DNA from: Candidatus Desantisiibacteriota bacterium
GTDB taxonomy: Bacteria; UBA9089; CG2-30-40-21
NCBI GenBank assembly: GCA_016208205.1
Contig: JACQYP010000020.1
Span: 1 to 30,284 of the forward strand
Length of the DNA stretch: 30,284 nucleotides
Direction of reading: 5' to 3'
Positions 1-8,152 of the stretch are shown piece by piece. Position 1 is the stretch's first letter. Every line of letters starts with the position of its first letter. The notes under the pieces were generated by a model, which was not told the DNA's origin, did no database searches, and worked only from the letters and a program-made list of their open reading frames with translations. The position numbers and the translations under genes were made by a program.

Positions 1-237
1 CCTTCTCTTATTGCCCTCAAAAATAGGGCATCCCTATCATCATGGAATAAACATGGATGCTCTCTTGCCCTTTCTATGCCCTCTTAGAGGCAGATTTATG
101 GGGTAGTGTGAATTCAGGATTCGCTTTATCGAATATTCAGGACGACAGCGTCAGCAATTTTCATTATGGCTAAAAGAAAATTCTTGTGTGATATTAGAAA
201 GTATGGTATAATAATTTGTGAGTGCGGAGGAAAATAG
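1..237. other. Leader region upstream of the FapA gene
   Basis: No convincing gene is seen in the first 180 bases, which are probably intergenic. The last 55 bases hold the promoter and ribosome binding site of the FapA gene. Confidence 0.5.
184..212 (+). promoter_or_regulatory. Sigma-70-type promoter for the FapA gene
   Basis: TTGTGT (184-189) and TATAAT (207-212) are separated by 17 bp. A GGAGG ribosome binding site (226-230) lies 7 nt before the ATG at 238. Confidence 0.65.
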
Positions 238-2430
238 ATGGCAAGGCTTTATGATGTTGATGCTCATTTTAAGTTAGAAACAGATGGTCATAACCTGTAC
301 CTGACTGTCCATCCACCTGCTGGAGAAGGCAAATGGGTGGGATTAGATGATGTTCTGGAAGAGCTCAGGGACATACCAAATATCTCCATTGACCTTAACT
401 TAGTAAGTCAGATAGTAAATGATTCTACAGGGATTCCGATTAAAATCGGCAAGATGCATCAGGGGTCTGAAGAGGGGAAGGTGCTGGTTGAGGTTACCTA
501 TGATGAGCTGCGGGCATATCTTACCCTGCCGGGAAATGTTCCCTTAGATATAATTGAACACACCCTCAGGGAAAGGGGTGTTGTGGTAAATATTAATGAA
601 CATGCCATCATTGATGCCCTTCAGCAGCAGATATATAATACTCCAATCCTCATCGCTCAAGCAACCATGCCTGCTCCAGGGGAGGATAGTGTTGTAGAGT
701 TCAATTTCGAGAAAACCAAAAAGATTCATCTTAAAGAAAAAGAAGATGGTCGGGTTGATTTCAAGGAGCTTGGGATTATTGATGTTGTTCATACAGGCGA
801 TGTCCTGGCAGTAAAGTCCCGTCCAAGCAGTGGTGTTACAGGGGTAACAGTAACAGGTAAAGAGATCCCTGCCCGGGATGGGGTAGATAAAAATCTGCCG
901 TCTGGAAGGAATACAGAGCTGAGTAATGATGGATTGACGCTTAAAGCTTCAATCGATGGGCAGGTGGTCTGGAAAAATAATCGTATCCATGTTGAGCCTG
1001 TTCTTGAGGTAAAAGGGGATGTAGATTATTCTGTAGGAAATATTGATTTCCCTGGATCAATTATTATTCGGGGAAATGTGATGGATGGATTTATGGTAAA
1101 ATCCACCGGAAATATTGAGGTTCATGGCTGTATTGAAAAGGCTTATGTTTCGGCTGATGGAAATATTCTTGTAGATGGCGGGATTATCGGCAAGGGGGAT
1201 GGAAATGTCCGGGCAAAGGGAACTATCTGGGCAAACTTTATTGAGCATGGCATTGTTGATGCCGGTGAGGATGTTATTATTAATGAATCTATCAGATATA
1301 GTCAGGTTGATGCAAAAAAAAGGGTTATTGTCCAGGGGAAAATAGGGGCAATACTTGGCGGAAGGATTAGAGCAGGGGAAGAGGTTAATGCCAAGATAAT
1401 TGGAACCCTGACCGAGGCAAAGACAGAGATTGAGGTAGGAGCCTTACCTCTGATCCGTGAGGAGATATATCGGCTTAAACAAGAATTAGTTGATGATGAG
1501 GAAAGATTTCATGGAATAGAGCAGGGAATAAAATTTCTCTTAAATCTAAAACAAAAATTAGGGAATGATTTCCCGGAAGAAAAGGAACGACTGCTCGTTC
1601 AACATATCGAAGCAAAGAATATGCTCAAGGAAAAAATACATACCATGAGCATGTCTTTGCCTGCCTTAGAGAGTGATATTCTTCAGACAAGGCATGGAAA
1701 GGTTTGTGTTTATAAGGTTGTTCACCCTGGAACAAGAATTACAATCAGAACCTCTACCTTTGTGGTTAAAGAGGAATATCCGTATATAACCTTTGCTTCC
1801 CATTCCAGCGGGAAGATAGAAACCCTTCCCTTTGAGGAACCGGCAGGGATTACTATGGTTAAGGATATATCTATAAAGGAAAAAAGACCAATTGCAACTA
1901 TCCCCTTCGAGTCTCTACCGAGGGATGAAATAAAAAAGGAAAAGAAGGAGAAGAAGAAGAAAAGAAAGAGGGAAGAAAAACCTCAGTCATTGCTTGAGGT
2001 TGAAGAGATTGTTAAACCATTGCCCCTTGAGGTTGAAGAGATTGCTAAGCCACCGGTAATAGCGATGCTGAAGATACGAATGATTGCCGACCCTATTGCC
2101 GGGGTACTTGCCTCAAAGATAAAGGTTGGTGATTGGGTTACCTGCAAGATAATAGATCTCACAGAGATAAAGCATATCCGCGATCAAATTCGTATGAAAC
2201 AAGGCAATCTGATTGAAGGAAAGGTAGAAGAAATATTTGACATGGATATGTCTCACTCAAAGGTAGTTGTTTCTCTGGGGCAGGGGATACAAGGGGAAAC
2301 AGTAGTCGCAAATTCTTCACGGATAAGGTCATCCAGACAAACAATACCCTCATTGATTGTGGGTATCTTGATGGGCATTTTGACATTTATATTCTTAAGC
2401 TGGATGCTGTGGTGGGTGTTTAATTGGTGA
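238..2430 (+). CDS. FapA/DUF342 family protein with C-terminal membrane anchor
   Basis: A 730-residue protein of the FapA (DUF342) family, whose central part forms a polymer-like beta-helix; the precise role in this organism is unknown. An N-terminal domain (about 1-160) leads into a glycine- and valine-rich beta-repeat core (about 170-400) with the typical runs of G-N-[IV]-x-[IV]. A coiled coil follows (about 402-475), then a region with a very Lys/Glu-rich stretch (about 563-582) and a near-duplicate EVEEI[VA]KP segment. One hydrophobic helix ends the protein (about 702-729). FapA is known from flagellar assembly in some bacteria, but no flagellar gene is in this window. The start is fixed by GGAGG 7 nt upstream. 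The family call is firm; the C-terminal helix suggests membrane attachment by inference. Confidence 0.85.
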   Translation: MARLYDVDAHFKLETDGHNLYLTVHPPAGEGKWVGLDDVLEELRDIPNISIDLNLVSQIVNDSTGIPIKIGKMHQGSEEGKVLVEVTYDELRAYLTLPGNVPLDIIEHTLRERGVVVNINEHAIIDALQQQIYNTPILIAQATMPAPGEDSVVEFNFEKTKKIHLKEKEDGRVDFKELGIIDVVHTGDVLAVKSRPSSGVTGVTVTGKEIPARDGVDKNLPSGRNTELSNDGLTLKASIDGQVVWKNNRIHVEPVLEVKGDVDYSVGNIDFPGSIIIRGNVMDGFMVKSTGNIEVHGCIEKAYVSADGNILVDGGIIGKGDGNVRAKGTIWANFIEHGIVDAGEDVIINESIRYSQVDAKKRVIVQGKIGAILGGRIRAGEEVNAKIIGTLTEAKTEIEVGALPLIREEIYRLKQELVDDEERFHGIEQGIKFLLNLKQKLGNDFPEEKERLLVQHIEAKNMLKEKIHTMSMSLPALESDILQTRHGKVCVYKVVHPGTRITIRTSTFVVKEEYPYITFASHSSGKIETLPFEEPAGITMVKDISIKEKRPIATIPFESLPRDEIKKEKKEKKKKRKREEKPQSLLEVEEIVKPLPLEVEEIAKPPVIAMLKIRMIADPIAGVLASKIKVGDWVTCKIIDLTEIKHIRDQIRMKQGNLIEGKVEEIFDMDMSHSKVVVSLGQGIQGETVVANSSRIRSSRQTIPSLIVGILMGILTFIFLSWMLWWVFNW

Positions 2431-2465
2431 GACACTCAGGTAGGCTTGTCCGTGAATACAGGGAT

Positions 2466-2531
2466 AGGCTGTAGGCTGTTAGACTGTAAGGAGAGCCGAT
2501 AGCCTTCATTCTAACAGTTTAACAGCCTAAC
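2466..2531. repeat. Inverted repeat of TAGGCTG-type heptads between convergent genes
   Basis: AGGCTGTTAGACTGT (2473-2487) pairs with ACAGTTTAACAGCCT (2514-2528) with one mismatch. The left side starts as two tandem TAGGCTG words. The right arm covers the stop codon of the minus-strand O-antigen ligase gene (2527-2529). It lies between convergent genes and could act as a two-way transcription stop, though no clear T-run follows. Confidence 0.7.
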
Positions 2532-4836
2532 TACTTGTCATTTTCAACAATCCTTTTGTATACTCATCATCCGGCTTTAATTTCAGAACACTTTCAAACT
2601 CAGTCCTTGCCTCTTTCTTCATCCCCTTTTGGTAGTATATAGAGCCAAGATTCTTGTGAATGTCTATATTTTTCGGGTCTTTTTTTAATATCTCCTGAAA
2701 CTCATTTATGGTTTCACTCATCATCCCTTTTTTATAATAAGACTCAGCCAATTTCAGATGTCTTTCTATCCCTTTGCCATATTTTTCATCTGCATCAAAA
2801 GCCTTTTCTTGTTCACCCTTAATGGTATACACCCTTTTCAAATTCGCCAGTGCTGATGGATGATTGCGGTCGCATTCTAATGTTTTTTCAAACATTTCAA
2901 TAGCCTCATCCCATCTCTTCTGATTTGCATATAGCGTGCCAAGGTTATTATAGGCATTAAGATAACCCTTGCTCAAGGTAATTGTTTTCTTGTAAGCCTC
3001 CTCAGCCTTCTTTTCTTCACCTATCAAGGAATAGATCATGCCCAGATTAAAATACGAGCCCTCATCCTTGTGAATAAATCTTAGAAGTAAATGGCTGCCA
3101 TTGAGTACCTTTTTAATCCATACCTGTCTATTTGGAACATCATTATTAGCCCTTTCCACATAAATGCTGTTTAATACCTTCCAATAGCATGTTTCATAAG
3201 GAAAAATTTCAACTGCTTTTTCTAAATATGGGATAGCCTCTGTGTACCTTTGTTTTTCTACAAACTCAAACCCCTTTCGATACCAGATGTCGGCTTGATA
3301 GGGGATGGTGGCTAAGAACATAACTACTATTATCCCGATAAACGAAACAGAATAAAGCAGCCATCTTACCAGAGCAAAAGAAATCCTTGGGGTATCATCG
3401 AGGGATGTTTCAGGACGGATTGTAAGCCCTCCAATAACCATCATCATACCAAGAGATGACCAGAATAGTGACATGATACATATAAGTCCAAAATTAAATT
3501 GGTTCTGAACAAGATATCCCAATTCACATGCCCCAAGGCAGACAAACAGGATACGATTGTCACCAGTAAGCCTGCGGCATGTTTTTAAGAAGACCACAGC
3601 AAGGGTGAATAAAAACCAGAGATATATCCCAAGCCCTATCAGCCCCCGCGTTACAGCTACATCCAGAAAATCATTATGTGCCTTATCCGTGCCTATATTT
3701 GCCAATTGCAGGGTATCGAGCCCTATGCCAAGTATGGGGTGTTCCTTGATAACCCCTATGGTTGACCTCCATAACCCTATTCGTCCGCTTCCAGCCTTAT
3801 TAATATCAATTTTTGGACTATTTGTAATTCCGGGGATAGAGGTCTCTACCTGAGTTTGTGGTTCATCAATAACAAGTAGGAATCGCCCAATCACAGAGGT
3901 GTTTGGATTTAGCATGAAATAGGCTATAAATGGTATCAGACAGGCTAATAATATCCTGAGCCTGCCCTTTTCTTCAACCAATCTTTGTCTATCAGCCATA
4001 ATTCCAAACAATACTAATCCAAAGCTGATTCCAAGTGTTGTTGCCCGGGTGCTGGTATAGAAAAAGCCTATCACGATTAGAATAACAGCTATAGCATAAT
4101 ACCATGGTCTTATGGTTTGTAAAACTTGAGGATAGATACGGGCAAATGCAGTGCTGAACCCTTCTTCAGGTGTCAGGGATGCTGCCCCCTTTCCCTGTTT
4201 CTTTCCCTGTTTTCGCAAGGCAGATCCTTTGTTGCTCTTGATTGATGGGTGTGGTTTTGCAAGTGCTTCTTCTTTCTTAAGATACATGGCCAGAGCAAAG
4301 AAAAAAACCATGATCAGATAGGTAGAAAGAAACGGGGCACTGCCAAAGGTAGCAAAGACACGATAAGGGTCAAAAAAGCTCCATGAGAATGGGTCATGTC
4401 CAAAATGTTGGAAAATACCATAGATGCTCTCAAAAGCTGCAACCAGGATAGCCGTTTTTATCATCTTTTTGACAAATACCTTGTCTGCAAAATTGACAAC
4501 TACATAATAGAGACAGATATAACCTGTTATGGCAAATAAACCTTCATATCGTTTGTAAAATCCAAAAAGGCTGATACATGGTGACCAGGAGATAATTGTA
4601 CAAGCAATGTTTATTCCCCAGAAAGCAAAGATAGGGATGTCTAACGGGGTGCGGACAAAACGGCATTCTTTTGTGCTCAGCCATTTTATTGCCCAGACTC
4701 CAAGCATAGGAATAACAAGGAGGTAAAGGAGGGTTAGCTTTGCCAGGTCAAAGGTGGCATACAATCGCAGATCAAACCAGACAGGGATGCAAAGAATAAC
4801 GCAAAGAAGGAAAAAACGAATAATCTTGTCACACAC
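2527..4836 (-). CDS. O-antigen ligase/polymerase (Wzy_C) with C-terminal TPR repeats
   Basis: A 769-residue polytopic inner-membrane protein. About ten or more hydrophobic segments fill residues 1-510. The Wzy_C signature KAHNDFLDVAVTRGLIGLG starts near residue 385, in the family's conserved periplasmic loop. A cytosol- or periplasm-facing tail from about residue 512 holds several tetratricopeptide repeats (for example NLGMIYSLIGEEKKAEEAYKK). The family includes WaaL ligases and Wzy polymerases, which transfer or polymerise undecaprenyl-linked glycans; which one this is cannot be told from sequence. A charged Lys/Gly/Pro-rich loop lies near residues 190-230. The start is GTG, preceded by GGAG. 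It is transcribed away from the kdsB run from its own promoter. KdsB next door fits a surface-polysaccharide locus. Confidence 0.85.
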   Translation of the reverse strand: MCDKIIRFFLLCVILCIPVWFDLRLYATFDLAKLTLLYLLVIPMLGVWAIKWLSTKECRFVRTPLDIPIFAFWGINIACTIISWSPCISLFGFYKRYEGLFAITGYICLYYVVVNFADKVFVKKMIKTAILVAAFESIYGIFQHFGHDPFSWSFFDPYRVFATFGSAPFLSTYLIMVFFFALAMYLKKEEALAKPHPSIKSNKGSALRKQGKKQGKGAASLTPEEGFSTAFARIYPQVLQTIRPWYYAIAVILIVIGFFYTSTRATTLGISFGLVLFGIMADRQRLVEEKGRLRILLACLIPFIAYFMLNPNTSVIGRFLLVIDEPQTQVETSIPGITNSPKIDINKAGSGRIGLWRSTIGVIKEHPILGIGLDTLQLANIGTDKAHNDFLDVAVTRGLIGLGIYLWFLFTLAVVFLKTCRRLTGDNRILFVCLGACELGYLVQNQFNFGLICIMSLFWSSLGMMMVIGGLTIRPETSLDDTPRISFALVRWLLYSVSFIGIIVVMFLATIPYQADIWYRKGFEFVEKQRYTEAIPYLEKAVEIFPYETCYWKVLNSIYVERANNDVPNRQVWIKKVLNGSHLLLRFIHKDEGSYFNLGMIYSLIGEEKKAEEAYKKTITLSKGYLNAYNNLGTLYANQKRWDEAIEMFEKTLECDRNHPSALANLKRVYTIKGEQEKAFDADEKYGKGIERHLKLAESYYKKGMMSETINEFQEILKKDPKNIDIHKNLGSIYYQKGMKKEARTEFESVLKLKPDDEYTKGLLKMTSS

Positions 4837-4912
4837 TGTAAACTCCAGACTATGAGGTAGGGGCAGACAATAAGCCTTGGACCCCTTGAATCCTCAACCC
4901 CTTCAGCGAATA

Positions 4913-4941
4913 ACTATACTATAATTATTGTGTTTTGTCAA
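4913..4941 (-). promoter_or_regulatory. Promoter for the O-antigen ligase gene
   Basis: On the minus strand TTGACA (4941-4936) and TATAGT (4918-4913) are 17 bp apart. Together with the plus-strand promoter at 4967-4995 it forms a divergent promoter pair. Confidence 0.7.
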
Positions 4942-4966
4942 TAAGTTTTTGACTGCAAAAATTCTC

Positions 4967-4995
4967 TTGACAAATGATGAGTAAGTCTTTATAAT
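4967..4995 (+). promoter_or_regulatory. Promoter for the oxidoreductase-kdsB-holA run
   Basis: TTGACA (4967-4972) and TATAAT (4990-4995) are separated by exactly 17 bp, a full-consensus sigma-70 site. The transcribed leader holds a small inverted repeat (AAGGTTCAAGG-type words near 4999-5036). Confidence 0.8.
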
Positions 4996-5096
4996 TAAAA
5001 GGTTCAAGGTTTGCTCTCTTAACCTTTGAACTGTGAATCAGATAACCCAATTTCCATTGGTTATAATCCTTGAGTATATTAATGGAGGGAAATTAT

Positions 5097-6083
5097 ATGG
5101 CTGGAATAATTAGAATTGCGGTTCTTGGTGCCGGCGGATTAGGGAGGTCATGTGCAAAGATTCTGGCAAAGAAGAAGCAGATGAGGCTTGTGGCAATATG
5201 TGATAAAGAAGGGTATGCCTGCTCGCCGGATGGTCTTGATGCAGATGCTATCAGCAGTGTAAAGATTGGCGGAACAATTGGTGATATGGATTGCGGGCAG
5301 AGGACAAAGGATTCTATCGGTGAAATAATAGGGATTTCTAAGGAAATTGATGGTATATTTATTGCCTTGCCCAATCTTCCAAATGATTTTATGTTTAATG
5401 TGGTTAAGAGGTTTATTGCTGCCGGATATAAGGGCTGTTTTGTTGATGCCTTGAAACGAACATCTGCTATGGAGATGATGTTCAGGCTGTATGGGGAGTT
5501 AATGCAGGTAAACAGCACCTATATCACCGGCTGTGGTGCTACCCCTGGATTGCTTACTGCGGCGGCAGTGATTGCGGCACAGTCTTTTGTTGAGGTAGAA
5601 AATGTCAATATCTGGTGGGGGGTTGGTATTTCTAACTGGGAAGAATACAAGGCAACCATTCGTGAGGATATTGCTCATTTGCCGGGGTATACAGTAGATA
5701 CAGCACTATCCATGAGTGATGAAGAGGTGGAGAAATTCCTTGACAAAACAAATGGTTTGCTTGAGTTACATGAAATGGAACATGCAGATGACCTGCTTTT
5801 AGAGCAGATAGGTGTGGTTGATTCAAGGGATAAGGTTACGGTTGGCGGGATAATGGATACCAGAAATGCAAAAAAACCTGTTTCAACAACCATGACACTT
5901 ACAGGAATAACCTTTGATGGAAAGCGGTCATCTCATAGGTTTATACTGGGTGATGAAACAAACATGGCTGCAAATGTTGTCGGACCGGCACTCGGATACC
6001 TTAAACGGGCAATATGGCTGAATCAGCATCGGATATATGGCATCTATGGTTCAACAGAGTTTATGCCGTGTGTGGTAAACTGA
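5097..6083 (+). CDS. Saccharopine dehydrogenase-like NAD(P)-binding oxidoreductase
   Basis: A 328-residue protein starting at the ATG at 5097, chosen because GGAGGG (5084-5089) lies 7 nt upstream; an in-frame TTG at 5070 has no such site. The N-terminus is a Rossmann fold (AVLGAGGLGRSCA, residues about 8-20, then VAICDKE at the end of the second strand). The middle has ALPNLPNDF and the family-like GCGATPGLLTAA. The fold matches the saccharopine-dehydrogenase-like group, but its substrate is not known and lysine metabolism should not be assumed. The TGA stop overlaps the kdsB start by one base (TGATG), so the two are translationally coupled. Confidence 0.7.
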   Translation: MAGIIRIAVLGAGGLGRSCAKILAKKKQMRLVAICDKEGYACSPDGLDADAISSVKIGGTIGDMDCGQRTKDSIGEIIGISKEIDGIFIALPNLPNDFMFNVVKRFIAAGYKGCFVDALKRTSAMEMMFRLYGELMQVNSTYITGCGATPGLLTAAAVIAAQSFVEVENVNIWWGVGISNWEEYKATIREDIAHLPGYTVDTALSMSDEEVEKFLDKTNGLLELHEMEHADDLLLEQIGVVDSRDKVTVGGIMDTRNAKKPVSTTMTLTGITFDGKRSSHRFILGDETNMAANVVGPALGYLKRAIWLNQHRIYGIYGSTEFMPCVVN

Positions 6084-6874
6084 TGGATAGGGCAGTTGGT
6101 ATTATTCCATCTCGTTTTGGCTCAACCCGATTTCCAGGAAAATCCTTAGCTGATCTTTGCGGTAAGCCTATGATTCAATGGGTTTATGAACAAGCCAAAA
6201 AAAGCAGTCTTCTGGAACAGGTTATTGTGGCTACAGATGATGAGAGAATATGTGAATCTGTTCGTAGATTTGGTGGTTGTGCATGGTTAACGGCCTCTGA
6301 GCATACCTGCGGTACGACGCGTGTGGCTGAGGTTGCCTCAAAGCTGGATGCAGAGATTATCATCAATATCCAGGGGGATGAGCCATTGATTGAGCCGGAT
6401 ATGATTGACCAGGTGGTTCAGGGGATGCAGTCAGACCCTGCTGTTTATATGGCAACACTCAAGAAAAGGATAATCAATGAGGATGATGTGAATAACCCGC
6501 ATGTGGTCAAGGTGGTAACTGATAAAGATGGGTATGCCCTTTATTTTTCACGGGCAGGGATACCTTATGAGGCAGTCAGCGGTCAGCGGTCAGCGGTCAG
6601 CAAGAAGCAGAAGACAGATGAAAGGATAGCCGTATCATCCCAGCATTGCTATAAACATATAGGCTTGTATGGGTATCGCCGGGAGTTTTTGCTGAAGATT
6701 AACAGCTTGCCTTATTCGGTATTAGAGGCTGTGGAATCTCTTGAGCAATTGCGTATTCTGGAGAATGGCTACAAAATAAAAGTGATGGAAACAGAATATG
6801 ACACTATTGGAGTAGATACGCCTGAGGATTTGGTGAAGGTGGCAAGGATAGTAGGAAGAATAGAACACGGATGA
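6083..6874 (+). CDS. kdsB: 3-deoxy-manno-octulosonate cytidylyltransferase
   Basis: KdsB joins CTP and KDO to give CMP-KDO, the activated sugar for the inner core of lipopolysaccharide, in the cytosol. The protein (263 residues) has the nucleotide-binding start IIPSRFGSTRFPGKSLADL, VATDDERI, the NIQGDEPLI motif and the C-terminal IGVDTPEDL. The start ATG overlaps the upstream stop by one base. Between SRAGIPYE and HIGLYGYR the usual loop is replaced by a segment of about 25 residues rich in Ser/Gln/Lys, encoded partly by a GTCAGCG heptad array (6575-6601). The last residues (IEHG) and the stop lie in the left arm of an inverted repeat. Core motifs are intact, so it is probably active. Confidence 0.93.
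   Translation: MDRAVGIIPSRFGSTRFPGKSLADLCGKPMIQWVYEQAKKSSLLEQVIVATDDERICESVRRFGGCAWLTASEHTCGTTRVAEVASKLDAEIIINIQGDEPLIEPDMIDQVVQGMQSDPAVYMATLKKRIINEDDVNNPHVVKVVTDKDGYALYFSRAGIPYEAVSGQRSAVSKKQKTDERIAVSSQHCYKHIGLYGYRREFLLKINSLPYSVLEAVESLEQLRILENGYKIKVMETEYDTIGVDTPEDLVKVARIVGRIEHG
6575..6601 (+). repeat. GTCAGCG heptad array inside kdsB
   Basis: Three full copies and one six-base copy of GTCAGCG in a row, 27 nt in all, inside the coding frame. It translates to the low-complexity segment VSGQRSAVS. Similar words occur between genes elsewhere in the window. Confidence 0.9.
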
Positions 6875-6933
6875 CACGGATTCGATAGATTAACACAGAT
6901 AAAATCCGTGTTAATCCGTGTCATCCGTGTTCT
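6862..6933. repeat. Perfect 21-bp inverted repeat between kdsB and holA
   Basis: The arm 6862-6882 is the exact reverse complement of 6913-6933, with words such as ACACGGATGACACGG. The left arm contains the kdsB stop codon. Related words (ATCCGTGTTAATCCGTG) recur upstream of glmM at 28169-28220. It could form a strong hairpin between the two genes. Confidence 0.9.
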
Positions 6934-6960
6934 ATTTTCTCAAATGGCTAAGGAGTTCCC

Positions 6961-7974
6961 ATGATAACATACAAGCAGCTTCTCCCTGAATTAAAAAAAT
7001 CTAATCCTTTATCTGTTTATCTTTTTGCCGGGCCAGAGGAGTATCTTAAGGAAGAATGTATTGAAATTATCAAGAGGCGATTGTTTAGCCCGGACGATTC
7101 AATTGAGCTTAATCTTCAAATAATTTATGGTGATAATGCCGGGGCATCTACAATAATTAATGCCTGCAAAACCATGCTGTTTGGGGCAAAAAAAAGGCTG
7201 GTTATTGTTAAAAATTTTTCTAAACTTTCACAAGAGGATAAGAAACAATTAACCCCTTACCTGAAATCACCGGCAGCACATACATGTTTAATCCTTATTA
7301 CAGATAAAACAGAAAAAGGTGCCGGTCATGGTGGCTGTGAGGTAGTAAACTTCTACTCCCTTTATGAGTCAGAGGTTTCTGATTGGATTCAGCGACAGGT
7401 GCAGGGGTATAAAAAAAAGATAACTCCAGATGCCACTCTTACCCTTATCTCCAGAGCAGGCACAGGGCTGTTGGAATTGAAATCAGAGATAGAAAAGTTA
7501 TGCTTCTATGCAGGAGAAAAAGAATACATTAAGGCTATTGATGTCCTTGAGGTAACGAGTGAAAACAGAGAGGCTACTATCTTTGAACTTATGGATGCTA
7601 TTGGATTGAAAAGGGCGCAGCAGGCAATAAAGGCATTGGACAAACTGTTATCTCAAAAAGAAGAGCCGGTAAAGATACTCTTTATGATAACCAAACATCT
7701 GCGAACCATCTTCAAGCTGAAACTTCTTCAAGAGCAAAAAATGTCTCTACCTGAGATATGGCCAATGATAGATGTTAAATTTACCAAACAACAGGCTTCA
7801 TTCCTTGCCCAGTCAAAGTTCTATCATGAACAATCTTTGAAAAAGGCGTTTGAACTCCTTCTTGAAACAGATATTAGCCTGAAGAGTCAGGATATTCGGC
7901 TGAATTCTGTAGTTATGGAGGTATTGGTTTGCAGGCTTTGCCTGTCCTCAGAGAGAATATGTAGTTCGGAGTAA
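6961..7974 (+). CDS. holA: DNA polymerase III subunit delta
   Basis: HolA is the delta subunit of the clamp loader, which opens the sliding clamp for the replicative polymerase. The 337-residue length is typical. The N-terminus has PLSVYLFAGPEEYLKEE, the start of the AAA-like domain; FGAKKRLVIVKNF and the helical C-terminal part (EPVKILFMITKHLRTIFKLKLLQ, shown here in part) are characteristic. The final SSE and stop fall in the left arm of a small palindromic element, so the natural C-terminus may have been altered by a few residues. It follows kdsB after an inverted repeat and probably shares its transcript. Confidence 0.85.
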   Translation: MITYKQLLPELKKSNPLSVYLFAGPEEYLKEECIEIIKRRLFSPDDSIELNLQIIYGDNAGASTIINACKTMLFGAKKRLVIVKNFSKLSQEDKKQLTPYLKSPAAHTCLILITDKTEKGAGHGGCEVVNFYSLYESEVSDWIQRQVQGYKKKITPDATLTLISRAGTGLLELKSEIEKLCFYAGEKEYIKAIDVLEVTSENREATIFELMDAIGLKRAQQAIKALDKLLSQKEEPVKILFMITKHLRTIFKLKLLQEQKMSLPEIWPMIDVKFTKQQASFLAQSKFYHEQSLKKAFELLLETDISLKSQDIRLNSVVMEVLVCRLCLSSERICSSE

Positions 7975-8056
7975 CCGCATCTCCGATCGGAGTCGAGGAC
8001 AAGTTTATGCGGTTGTTTGTGCCGAATTCACGTAGATTTAGCGGGTTACTACGAAC
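7964..8056. repeat. Palindromic element with imperfect terminal inverted repeats
   Basis: GTTCGGAGTAACCGC (7964-7978) and GCGGGTTACTACGAAC (8041-8056) are near-perfect reverse complements. Inside are a second pair, AACCGCAT (7973-7980) with ATGCGGTT (8007-8014), and the palindrome CTCCGATCGGAG (7981-7992). At 93 bp with no coding capacity it resembles a miniature inverted-repeat element. The stop codon of holA lies within its left end. Confidence 0.6.
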
Positions 8057-8081
8057 AACCACCCAAAATTGGAAAATTTCC

Positions 8082-8110
8082 TTGACATCCAATATGTCCT
8101 ATGTTAAAAT
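8082..8110 (+). promoter_or_regulatory. Promoter for the histidine kinase operon
   Basis: TTGACA (8082-8087) and TAAAAT (8105-8110) are 17 bp apart. The kinase ATG is at 8153. Confidence 0.75.
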
Positions 8111-8152
8111 AGTTGAAAGCGTTCAGGTTAAGATATTTCAAGCAGGGAACTG

